The notes beneath the pieces were generated by a model, which worked only from the letters and a program-made list of their open reading frames with translations, searched no databases and had not been told where the DNA came from. A DNA stretch of 64,000 bases from Liolophura sinensis (Eukaryota; Mollusca; Polyplacophora; Chitonida; Chitonidae). The position numbers and the translations under genes are program-made. This document shows positions 10,499 to 21,112 of this stretch, piece by piece. Each line of letters starts with the position of its first letter. Positions within the stretch are counted from its first letter, which is position 1. Location of the stretch: contig NC_088305.1 in NCBI RefSeq assembly GCF_032854445.1, positions 25,880,628 through 25,944,627 of the forward strand. The letters run 5' to 3'.

Positions 10499-11166
10499 TG
10501 TTAGGGTATCGGTATAATAAGCCAAAATCAATTCCCAATAACGACCCTAACCTGGGTCAAACAGAGTAACACTCTCAAACACTGAAATGCTTGGTTTAAC
10601 AATTGAATGAATCAAAAAGGAAAATAATGAGTTAAACTACAAATAGCAATGCACAGGATGTTACTATAAATGACTGCAGCTTACTCGTATGTATAAATAC
10701 TTCCGACCTGATTTACGCTACAGTCCTTAACTTGACTTTCCGACGTTGTCCAATCGGCCCTGGAATACTCCAATCCTCTTTCTGGATGTCCGTTCCCTCT
10801 TTACTGGCGCGGTTTGTTGATCTCCCCCAACCATAACATGGTTGAACCCTCCGACTCGTCTCCCGAAGGGAGGTCGATACTTTTCTGGAATGGAGACCAC
10901 AAATCTTCCAGCAAGCAGTTAATATGTACACGTTAATCACAGTTCACAAAATGCAGAATGTCCGCCAACAATCACCAGTTAATCCTGGTACGGCTAATCC
11001 AAATTACACCGGCTTTTCCACTAAAATGGTACTAACGATTTCTTCTAACTATACCTGTGATGTATCGTCCGTAACTCCGTCAAATACACCTTATAGCTCT
11101 CCAAATATCACTGTCGTGTCACTGTCTATCTCTTTTCACAACTATCTCTGACTCTCTAAGCCTACA
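10499..11166 (-). repeat. 668-bp LTR of gypsy remnant 1
   Basis: The LTR is bounded on the + strand by TGTTAGG and CCTACA (imperfect terminal inversion). It is followed on the low-coordinate side by a retroviral-like primer-site region (GTCGTCTGGGA on the minus strand). The same ends and the same 668-bp length occur at 34694 and 59467. Confidence 0.6.
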
Positions 11167-13654
11167 AATCTGCCGCCCTATGTATTGTCATCGAAGCTTC
11201 GAGAAAGAACAAAGAAAATACATCAACAAGGTCATTTTACAGTGGCATCGGTCAATGGAAACTGATTGGCTAGAAATCTACAAGATGTTCTATATTTAGA
11301 CTACCCGGCTGCGACTGAAATGAACTTGTCTCGTGACTAAGCCGCGTTAGGAAATGTACAACTATAAACATGCAATGTATTGTGACATGACACATAACAC
11401 GCATGGTCCAATTCCACTCAAAGAAGTTTAAGTGTTATCGCTTTGTTTACTCAAATCAGACCTGAAATCGATATTAAGCCATTTGTGTTAGTTCCAGGAA
11501 ATAGAACTATTTATTTCATTAGTGTTGTGATATCCGTTGCCCATATATTAATGTTTGGATCAATTAAACATGGGTGATGATTCCATGTCTAGCCTTTTAT
11601 GATTAACAATGGATTAGCGTCTGTTGTATAGATTTTTACCAAGGGGTACCAATGCCATCACAACGCATAGACACGACGTCCAAACCCCATTCGGACGCCA
11701 TTCTAAATGTTAATCCTTACATAATGAAACATACATATAAAACAAAACTGTTTGAATGTAAGAGAATAGCAGTTTGATTTTCTTTTATTGATGGTAGAAA
11801 TCGTTGTCTATATATTTCAGGTAAGAAATCCTAATGCAAGTGAAAAAAAACAGGTTTATTGTCGGCTTTGAGAATGTTGTTTCTTGTCCTTATTCCTTTT
11901 AATCATGGAAATGTTTTCTTCAAGTACTGAAGTTTGCAGTACGGAGCTAGATTCTTGTAGTTGCTTAAGCTGTTTGATTTGTATATCGGTAACGCTTGAG
12001 CCAACTGTTTACAGGTGAACACCGCTCAACACTAAGACAATCATAGGAAAGACCCCTTAGACGTGCTAACGTCACAAAAGTTTAATCATGAAATTGATAT
12101 TCGCGTAAATAAATCAGCTATCCTGCTTATTAAATTTTCCATCTAAGACAATAAAATTAATCTGTCGCTATATTATAACGAGTACATAAAGCTTATCTTA
12201 CGATTCAGATTTTTTAGTGCCGCCAGTATGGTGCAGAAATCCACCAAATGTTTCAAATATCTTAGTTAATTGTGTTTTTTTTTATAAAAGCTAAAACCCC
12301 AGACCCGAAATCCCGCCTTCCAGAAGTGTAAAAATATTTGAAGGTATAAATGTTATTGGTCTCCGTCATAATGAATCTTATTTTCACATTAAATGTTTTT
12401 TACCTTTTAGCGCATATCTTAGGATATCGCTTAGCATGTCAACAATGATTTAATTGAGGGCACTCCATTTTCCGTGCTATTAAGAGCAATAAATCGTTTT
12501 AACATTCACCGCGCAACACAGAATTAGGGGGTACAAAAGCATATCAGACATATACGTGTGATCGAGCAGGGTATAGGAAAAACATGGAAAGTTTTCAGTT
12601 TTGCGGTGAATTGATACCTTATGCGGGTTAACCTTATATCATTGGGTGTGTAGACAAAGCTCCTTTCGTTGGATGCTGACTCGGATTTGTAGGTAAACAA
12701 CCAGGTGGGGTGGGGGGTGGGGGAGGGGGGGGGGTGCTGTTCGCATTAACTGGATATTACTGAGGATAATTATTGGGCTTACATATGGAAAGAAATGAAT
12801 GGAAGCATTAGCGCCCGTTAGAAAGGAAACTCATTCGTTGATACGCTTAGAAGTCAGGCTGTCAAGAACGGGAAGCAACGAAACCAAAACAAAATGTAAA
12901 CCACAGAGATGGTTACTCGTTCAAAAGCAGGGGAAGGCTCCACTTGTTCTAGGTGGGAAGCGAGGGTTCATCACTCCAGTAAAACGGGACGTTGCAACAG
13001 CCAAGTTTAGGGCAAAAATATCAGTGGAAACGAAGTCGCAAAGTGTGATTTTAAATCGCAAACAATTTTTAATAACAAGCAGTTGACTTCGATTTTATCA
13101 GCTACAGCCTTTAAGCAACTCTACAACAAGTAATTTTGGAAGCAGAGGGAGTAAATTATTGACACAACAAGGGAAATACTCGACAACATCAATACAGGAA
13201 ATGTAGAACGGTTTGGAACGAAAGCCACTTTAATTTCATCATTCAAGATTGTGCGACCAAGTGAACCAGAGCCGTGGCAAGAAAGTTCTCACGTCAACTG
13301 TTTGGAATTTTAACTTGTATGGTTGTGTTTGGAGTATGTTGCCAGAAGTGGGCCATCAGTTTGGCGCAAGCCTTTGATTCGAGTTCATTCCAAATGGACA
13401 ACGTAACAGAAATTGTCATGTTTGGCAAATGAACAGAATTCTTCTAGAGGACGGCTTATTGTTATTAACAAAAACACTGACCATCTGTGTTTCCGCGAAT
13501 AATTTAGTCAAAACCTTGTGAATCGGATTTCAAAGCATTGCAGCACAACTAGTTCAGTCAGAAATAGTATTGACATTCAAGGTCATAATAAGTGTGTGAA
13601 TTATCCTTCAAAAGAGAAATATATGTTTGTCGGATAGCTGTTTGATGCTTCAAG
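11167..13654 (+). other. Conserved 5' flank of B1
   Basis: No gene is seen. The block recurs before every signal exon. It holds a TATAAAAG at 12283-12290 inside a poly-T stretch, the G-rich tract, and a 95-codon open frame at 12799-13086 that is broken by stops in the type A flanks. It probably contains the promoter and 5' untranslated region, but I cannot place the start of transcription. Confidence 0.4.
12704..12735. repeat. G-rich tract upstream of B1
   Basis: Several runs of four or more G separated by single bases, about 920 bases upstream of the signal exon. Counterparts at 36897-36949 (B3, longest) and 61673-61703 (B5); A genes have a shorter version near 22648 and 47166. Confidence 0.75.
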
Positions 13655-13718
13655 ATGGAGAGACGGCTTCTGTTGGTATTTTATGTGATTTGTGTATTCA
13701 CTGGCAATGTGGCTTCAG
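13655..13718 (+). CDS. B1 signal-peptide exon
   Basis: Same 64 nt as B3: MERR, hydrophobic core, VASG, GTGAGT donor. Confidence 0.8.
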
Positions 13719-13861
13719 GTGAGTCTCAGGTAATATATTATCAATACATTGTGTATTTACGACTGACAAGCAAAATTTACGTTACATTCAGATTCATGAA
13801 TGCCGAGGTATAGGGCTGAGATAAATGAGTGTATAAATGTTGAATGTTAAAAATGTGATGT

Positions 13862-13995
13862 CAGCAACCTGTGGATGGTCGTTGGTTTCCCCCGAGCTCG
13901 TCCCGGTTTCCTCCAACCATCATGCTGGCCGCCGTCGTATAAATGAAATATTCTTGAGTGCTGCGTAAAACTCCAATGAAATAAATAAATAAATC
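13862..13995 (+). mobile_element. 5'-truncated SINE body in B1 intron 1
   Basis: Sense-strand body (GGTTTCCTCCAACCATCATGC, then GTCGTATAAATGAAATATTC) ending in an AATAAATAAATAAAT tail. An antisense head of the same family follows at 14080-14220. Confidence 0.65.
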
Positions 13996-14269
13996 TAAGC
14001 CATGTAAGAGTTCAGTGATCATGTGTGAGTTTTACCTGAGGTATGCTTTTATGTTATCTTTTTTACCCAAAACCATCCGCAGGTGGCTGTAAAACCCTCG
14101 CACGTACGAGCGGAGATGAAGCCAGTATGAACTGGACTTGAACTCACAGGAACCGCACTGATGATTATCTCCGGAGGTAGTAGGCTGCTCTAGCACTCTA
14201 TCCACCATGCCATGGAGGCCATATTGATTCTAAGTATTCATGTAAATGCTTAGACAGTAGTGAAGTATC

Positions 14270-14300
14270 ACCCCTCCCTCCCCCCCCCCCCCCACCCTCC
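14270..14300. repeat. Poly-C tract in B1 intron 1
   Basis: C run within CCCTCCCTCC context; counterparts at 38482-38508 and 63234-63259. Confidence 0.8.
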
Positions 14301-15991
14301 GTCACTATAGCCCCAAGCCTTTGGTAGAATAAGGTAAAAAAGTGCGGTTGATTAAATTAAAACGGAAAGGATTTTTACATTTTCACCTGTGTATCTTGGA
14401 GAAAAGAAACCCTTTTAAAGATAGCAGGAGTCCAAAGGCCATCTACCATAACGTTATCTTACATATATACTTCCTGTATATATTTTTCCACCCAGTTTCC
14501 TGTAAAACCTCATGGGAATACATTTGTCTGAGAGGTGCTATCTACTTGTTATTATTATTTATTTGTTCTAAGATAATACTGTCATCACCACTTGAAATTA
14601 CCAGACTGGCCACATATCTCAAGGTGTTATCCTCTGATAGCTAAACCGGCTAAACATACAGAACAATTTCATAACCAGCTTGCGTAATGTTCGCCCAGAG
14701 AAGACACTGGCGTTAATGCCTATTCTGTGTACATCTACTTTGCGCTGTTATGAAATCGATTTAACAAGCGGAGATAATAGAAAAGTCTGGGGTTATGTAA
14801 GTCACGTAGTTAGTCATGTGGGACTCTTTTAAAATCCATTAACCTGTAAAATCGGTATACTAGTATTCTATCCACAGAGCGGATTTATCGGAAATCATTC
14901 AGCCATCACCAGTTTCTGTTCAACGCCCACAATGAATAGACTTTTGCTCCAGCATAGGCTTATTATAAGTAAATTTTGAAGGCTCTGGTGGGGTTTTACA
15001 TGATTATGAAAACTTACCGAACTGAAAGATGGTGTCAAAGTTCTGGTTACATATTGTAGCATACGTCTGTCATGATTTCACCGTCATATATATGAATTCA
15101 CTAAACCATAAATCTGTCCCACACATATCCGGAGTGGAGAGAGGGAAGTTGGATGGTGGTTTGATAAGGGAGAAGGGTTTAAGTGTAAAAGGGCATGGTA
15201 ACGCCACATAACTACAATCTTGATTATGTTTACCAATACACGTGGCGTCTTGCAATCCATCCGTAGACTGTTACAGTAGACATTGTGTTTATGCATATTA
15301 AATAGGGGAAATAGTGCTACGTGTGCTTTCATGGACATGCACTGATGTGTTGGCATGATCAGTCGTGTCCGTTTCCTCTGACTGCGAAGATTTCTGTGGA
15401 AGCCAAATTGTGCATTACTTCCGTTTGCTTTTGTTTGTGGCGTTTGTGGTGCAGCAGGAATATTTAGGGGACCGTTTATTTTTTATCTGATCGTTATTAC
15501 ATGCATCAAGCTGATCGAAAACACACCACCATCCGCAGGTTACTGGAAGGCTTTCCCACGTACAACCAGGGAAGAAGCCAACAAGAGCTTGGCACTCATA
15601 CCGGTTACCTTGGTGAAAGGCTCCTGAATCACTGTGCTGTTGTATCAGGCTAACCTCACTGCCATAAAGGCATCGCAAAGCTGTACCAGACAAAAACGCC
15701 AAATGTATAAACCCTAAAAACCCTGCCAAAACCCTAAACACTCTGCACCGTTTTGCTTTCATTGAAGCACCATGCCGAAGACTCCTCACCCAGTCACATT
15801 ATACTGGAAGTGGGCTAATCCACCTTTTCGCCTTAACCTTTCAATGCTGAGAACCAAGGAGATGCCAAGTACCGCTTTGATATGACCCGATCCAGGTTTA
15901 ATCCCTGGTCTCTCGACTTTTACCCTGGCGCTCTATCACCAAGTCAAAAAATTATTTGTTCAGGTTTTTAATATTTGTTTCCTGTCGCCAG

Positions 15992-16171
15992 GTTGCCCGC
16001 CTGTCCCTGGTACTATGAACACGTACTACCGTTTGGACACAGGCTCGTGTTACTATGTATGACCCGGCCATGCCGTGTACACAAACGCGAAATCCACGTG
16101 TAAGGATAACGGCCTTTACCTTGTACAGTTGGAAGAGGAGGATGAACAAGAATGGCTCAACGCACAAACCA
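15992..16171 (+). pseudogene. B1 CTLD exon (N-terminal half) with TGA
   Basis: 180 nt, phase 1, sites intact. In-frame TGA at 16060-16062 follows CYYV where WPG is expected. Confidence 0.8.
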
Positions 16172-16435
16172 GTAAGATTTCCTTTGTTGTGGAGATTAAA
16201 TTGACTATGCTTAACTCATACTGTGTTTAATCTGTTTTGTTTACCTTGTTCAACACTTGACTGTGGCAATCAGATGGGCAATGAGAAAATGAAAAAAAGG
16301 CTATAAACAAATAAATCAGTGTGGCTATCAGTAAATAAATAAAATAACATAAATAAATCAATAAATCTAAAAATCCAAAAATCAATCAAAAACATCAAAT
16401 AGATCAATAAATAATTAAATATTACACTTCTACAG

Positions 16436-16630
16436 GTATTCAACACTGGCTGGGATTGTCAAAATCATCAGGTGTTTGGAGATGGGTGAATTCCGGGCAG
16501 ATAGTGTCGAGCAGCGACACCCGATGGGCGGATACCGTTTCAGGAAACCGGGCATACAAACAAACTTCCGCAAAATGGGCATCAACTTCGCGTTCCTCTT
16601 CTTATGCAGTCATCTGTGAACGTGAAACAA
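16436..16630 (+). CDS. B1 CTLD exon (C-terminal half)
   Basis: 195 nt open exon, phase 1, HWLGLSK to VICERET, GTAAGT donor. Confidence 0.75.
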
Positions 16631-17564
16631 GTAAGTTTTTCTGCAGTAGGAACAAAATAAATATGTTATGTGATATAATTCATAACAAGTTTACATATAT
16701 ACGTGCACGATGTCATCTGTGATCAATTAGTGTATGTACATATGAATTATGTATGTACATAGAAAATGTTGGAATTATTTTTGAAGAATGTAAGATGATG
16801 TCTGTCTGAGGATCAAAATTAATCTTTTAAAGGATTTAAAAAATAAACATGTTCGAAAATGGAGAGCGGAATCCAAGCCTGAAAACAATTGTGTAGGCTG
16901 TGTAGGTCAACTTCAGACTTTGACATTATATCTTCTGACTACAGTCTTAAGGGGAATGTAGGAGTTTCGAGTTGAACTCTTGTCGCTGAAGGTAAAAAAG
17001 CTCTACTGTACCATGTATCAAAATAGTAGTAGGCAACTTTTTTTGGTTACACTTACTATTGCAGAAACAAGTTAAACAAAATGTTGTTTCTAGTCGACAA
17101 GCTATGGAAAAACTCAGAACCTGAACATTTGAGAACCTACCAAAACACAGCCAGAGGAGCGATTGGTAAATTATTGTCAATAAAACTTGTCTAACAATTT
17201 TTGCAACTCACATAATACAGTAGGAATCCCTTTTCCTTCACTAAAAGAGTTTAAAGGTAAATAAACTCGACTTATTATTTGGTGTGATATGAAGGAAGAT
17301 CATTTGGCTTTTAACACAAGGTACATGCATTCAGCTCGATGTACACGTGAAAATATATGCGTTATGTGTAGGAGAGCTTGTCATTTACTTAATGGCGGTT
17401 GAAGGTTTTCTGTCGTCTTCGATATACAAGAGGTCAAGCTTGGAAATCTTCCGGGTGTATCTGGCTTCTCAGGCGGGTAATTCAAGTTCAGGCCATATGC
17501 ATCCTACGCATTTTTCGATGACCAATGTGGTTTAAGAGCAAAGGATCTGTTGTTTCTAATCAGA

Positions 17565-17999
17565 TTATAAGTCTTAATTATGCACCGGAGTTTACCAGAG
17601 TGTAAGTCTTGACTGTGCTCCGGGGTGTACTGAAGTGTAAGTCTTAATTGTGCACCAGAGTGTACCGAAGTGTACTAGAGTGTAAGTCTTAATCGTGCAC
17701 CGGAGTGGACCGGAGTGTACCAGAGTACATGGGGAGCCAGCCTTAATTGTGCACCGAAGTGTACTGAAGTGTCAGCCTTAATTGTATACCGGGGTGTACT
17801 GGAGTGTCAACGTAAATTGTGGACCGGAGTGTACTGGAGTGTACCAGGGTGCCATTCGAAATTGTGCACCATAGTGTTCCGGAGTGTACCAGAGTGCATC
17901 AGAATGTCTGCCTTAATTGTGCACCGGAGTGTACCGGAGTGTCAGCCTTAATTGTGCACCGGAGTGTACCAGAGTGTCAGCTTAAATTGTGCACCAGAT
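17565..17999. repeat. 35-bp minisatellite, B1
   Basis: Expanded array, more than twice the length of the type A arrays, with variant units carrying extra CCGGAGTGTA blocks. Confidence 0.85.
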
Positions 18000-18946
18000 C
18001 CAGACTCTAACATACAACACATCATTGATTTGGAACAACACGTGACAAAATGTTCTCAGAGCTGAGTCGAATTAGGTTCTTTCTTCAGGCATGTCAGGAT
18101 ATCGCCTACAGAGTAGAAAAGCCACAAAATAAATGTTCACATTGTGAACATGACTTACTCTGGATTGTTAAACATATGAAACAAATCGACAATGTGTATG
18201 TGAAATTACATTGACTACAAGGTAACCGGTAAAATATAAATAAATGGGTCAATATTGTAAGTCACGTGTACGAACAACAGTGCAGTTTGTCCTACATCGC
18301 CTAAAACGTATTTTTAAAATAGAAAATAGAAGACAATAATACTTGTTTAGCTCTGAGATCTGTTTTATTTTGTCCAGCTTAGCTTTCACAAATACTTCCG
18401 TTGACAAGCATGAAGTTCCGTCTTTTAGAGCGTGCTGTCCCTCAAACTATCCAAACTGTACGCCACAAATCACGTTTCATTTAATCATACAGTTTTCGTG
18501 ATTCCAAATCAACTAGATTTCGTAAATAATGAAGACCAAATTTACACAAATTTCCTGTCGTTCCAAATATACATTGCGGAACGACAGGAAGCCAAATTTC
18601 GCTACTCGCCTTTTTCGTGTTGGCCGCACTCGGCGTCGTCTGGAAAGATAAAGTTGTGGATCTGTTGGATTGAAAACCAAAAAAATGTACTGGACTTTAT
18701 CTGTAGGCGGTTAATAACTTTGTTAGTCGTCTGAACTCAGAACTAACACATGTTGTGCACTCTCATGAAGAAAGGAAGGTTCTTGACAATGTCGCATAGA
18801 ATAGTTTCAGGTATTACAACTAGCATGATTAAATATAATTTCTTGTGCAAATAGGAGTAAGTTATTTTTCTTTCACTCAGATAAACCAAGTAAGAGATGG
18901 TCAGTATTTTTAGTAAAACAAACTATATTTTCTTCTGTATTGGTAG

Positions 18947-19015
18947 CAACAACAACAACATCAACAACAGCGACGGCAACATCGGCGACATCCCTCTCTG
19001 CTTCACCAGACACGA
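18947..19015 (+). CDS. B1 Thr-rich linker exon
   Basis: 69 nt, phase 1-1, Thr/Ala/Ser run ending SASPDT. The 9-nt microexon candidate is at 18881-18889. Confidence 0.65.
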
Positions 19016-19027
19016 GTAAGTAGGTCT

Positions 19028-19260
19028 TTGTATTTATTTATTCATTTGATTGGTATTTTAAGCCGTATTCAAGAATATTTCACATCATCATCGGCGACCA
19101 ACATTATGGTGGGATGAAACCGGACAGAGCCCGGAGGACACCCACGACCATCCGCAGTTTGGTGCCAGAACTTCCCACGCACACCCTTAAAAGAATACAG
19201 TGAGAACTAAATATGAACTCACAGCGAGTGTATTGGTGAGAGGCGGCTGGTTCGCTGTGA
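19028..19260 (-). mobile_element. Antisense SINE after B1 linker
   Basis: Orthologue of 6879 with GATTGGTATTTTAAGCCG start. Confidence 0.55.
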
Positions 19261-19399
19261 TGTCCTGGAACGCGAAATCACTAGGCTACAGGGGCGCCTC
19301 GGGTATCTGGGTCTAGTAGCGTTCTGGTCGATCTGCAGTCAGTATACTATGATCTCTTATTAGTTTTACGTCTCAATATCTTTTTGTTTGTTTTTGTAG

Positions 19400-19647
19400 G
19401 TGGATCATTGTGTCCCGGTTTTCAAAAGTTTTATTTACACAGATACACAGAAGAGTATCTTGATATTCTACGGACCACTTCGCCTGTGAGGAGCATATTG
19501 GACTGTGTAGTCAAATGTATAAATGACAATAGCTGTAGAGGAGTTCGTGTCGAGTTACACCGAGGACTGTGCGCTCTATTGTGCCCTTCTGTGGTGTACA
19601 ACACATGTCCTACAGATTCTGAGTGCTATCGAGTTGTTGGTGTCTAG
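19400..19647 (+). CDS. B1 PAN/Apple-like terminal exon
   Basis: 248 nt open to TAG with the core Cys-x3-Cys-x5-Cys pattern and eight Cys in all. Intact, so this half of the gene shows no decay. Confidence 0.75.
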
Positions 19648-19786
19648 AAGAACACGAAGTGATTAGAAAAACAACCATTAATGTTTTTCTTTAAAGAGAT
19701 TTATGTGATATTTAAATTAAGTTATTGTTTGATTTAACTTCTATCTTCTCATTTTGTATTATTGTATAATACACTGTATTCTGCGC

Positions 19787-19792
19787 AATAAA
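19787..19792 (+). terminator. B1 polyadenylation signal
   Basis: AATAAA 140 nt after the stop, matching the B3 position. Confidence 0.5.
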
Positions 19793-20099
19793 CCAAATTC
19801 CTGTGGTTCCGAGACAGCCTTTATGACATTTTAATATGTAACTACATGAACAAGTAAATGGTAACACGCGAAGGAAAACCCCCGCCACAAATATGGACAA
19901 AGATACCAATCTGTAGTGGCGTAGTTGATGGAGATCGCCTGCTTCGCAAAAAGGTAGATTAGGGGTTAAATGCCACTCCAATGTCATTATAGTCGCTATG
20001 TTCTGGTGTTCAATAGTTCTAACCCTGAGTATAACATTTTCTTGTGACATTTTCTTGCAATGAACTAGTATGTGTCTGCGATCATGATAGAAAATACAT

Positions 20100-20420
20100 C
20101 TTCAACTAAAATAACCGCTTCCCTGGTTAAAAGGCTAAAGTATCCGCCTGATGGTCAGGACCCGTGAAATCATACATGTTTCAGCTCATACCAAAGACTT
20201 GGTACTCGTTGCTGCCTTGCTAGGCGTTCAGCACTGAGAGGTTAGAGCAAGGAAGCAGGGCTGGTTGGCCTAGTGTCAGTATAAAGTGACTGGGTGGGTT
20301 GTCATGTGTGGTGTGGTCGGCATAATACTCCAGTGGCGGCAGCACTTTGACAGCAGCATGGTATCGCTCTGTCACACGAAGACACAGTATATTTACGCAA
20401 ATCCAACGGCTCCTCATTTT
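20100..20420 (+). mobile_element. SINE downstream of B1
   Basis: It starts with a degenerate tRNA-like head (TGGTTAAAAGGCTAAAG). The central region has CTTGCTAGGCGTTCAGCA, GTGACTGGGTGGG and GGCATAATACTCCAGTG. It shares core blocks with the CACT-tailed SINE and resembles widespread mollusc SINEs, but family assignment needs a repeat library. Confidence 0.55.
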
Positions 20421-20500
20421 TTTCATGTGACTGAAAAATTGTAAAGTATGACTTAAAGCCACATTTCCTACATACATATACAAAATAGCTTTACTTTACT

Positions 20501-21112
20501 AGCAGATCGCACCTAAAGTCGACATGTTCATGCCGTTGTACCACTGGCACGTCATGCCGAATTTATCCCGCCACACCCAAATCCGACATGTTCATGGCGC
20601 TGTGCCACTGGCATGTCATGCTGAACTCAAAATAGCGGGCCGCACACAAAGCGGACATTCTCATGGCGCTGTACCACCGTCACGACATGCTGAACTAAAT
20701 GTAGCGGGCCGCACACAAAGCCGACATATTTATGGTGCTGTACCACCGGCACGTCACGCCGAACTCAATGTAGCGGACTGCTCTCAATGCCGACATCTTT
20801 ATGCCGTTGTACCATTAGCACGTCATGCCGAATTTGTCCCTCCACACCCAAATCCGACATGTTCATGTCGCTGTCCCACGGGCATGTCATGCCGGACTCA
20901 AAGTAGCGGGCCGCACTCAAAGCCGACATATTCATGTCGCTGTAGCATTGTCTCGTCATGCCATTACTCATTGTAGCAGGCCGCACCCAAAGTCGACATA
21001 TTCATGGCCCGCACCCAAATCCGACATATTCATGGCGCTATACCACTGGCACGTCATGCCGAACTCAATGTAGCGGGCCGCGCCCAAAGACCACATACTG
21101 TCACGTCATACC
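20501..21112. repeat. 69-bp satellite downstream of B1
   Basis: Same monomer, longer array than behind A genes, with some compound units. Confidence 0.88.

Larger units (their letters stand above)
8619..11166 (-). mobile_element. Ty3/gypsy-like LTR retrotransposon remnant 1 (one LTR, internally deleted)
   Basis: Read on the minus strand, from high to low coordinates: LTR 11166-10499, gag start near 10354, a Lys/Glu/Arg-rich gag stretch 10110-9955, a SINE interrupting gag (9608-9948), a CCHC zinc knuckle near 9417-9360, an RT fragment 9351-8881, and the RT/connection region 8840-8619. The protease and the RT block with the second catalytic motif (YxDD) are missing; no integrase or second LTR is seen. 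It is a dead element. The same element sits downstream of A2 and A4, so it predates the duplications. Confidence 0.8.
13655..19647 (+). pseudogene. Gene B1: type B lectin/PAN gene with one nonsense codon
   Basis: Exons are 13655-13718 (signal peptide), 15992-16171 and 16436-16630 (CTLD), 18881-18889 (microexon candidate), 18947-19015 (linker) and 19400-19647 (PAN). All splice sites and all frames are good except for one codon: TGA at 16060-16062, where every other copy has TGG (Trp). Everything else could encode a 254-residue protein. The lesion is a single G to A change, so it may be polymorphic, an assembly error, or avoided by skipping the symmetric phase 1 exon. The PAN exon has an extra Cys (Leu-Cys-Pro) compared with B3. 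Confidence 0.75.

Noticed and set aside
12799-13086. 95-codon open frame upstream of B genes (also 37005, 61766)
   Set aside because: The matching type A flanks at about 22712 and 47240 meet a stop a few codons after the same ATG. More likely 5' flank or untranslated sequence.
15415-15789. 124-codon minus-strand frame (also 39625-39999)
   Set aside because: Covers degenerate SINE-derived intron sequence; counterpart in A genes is not open and no domain is recognisable.
17715-18010. Open frames with CAPECT/VYRSVPE repeats
   Set aside because: Translation of the 35-bp minisatellite; unit changes alter the frame between copies.
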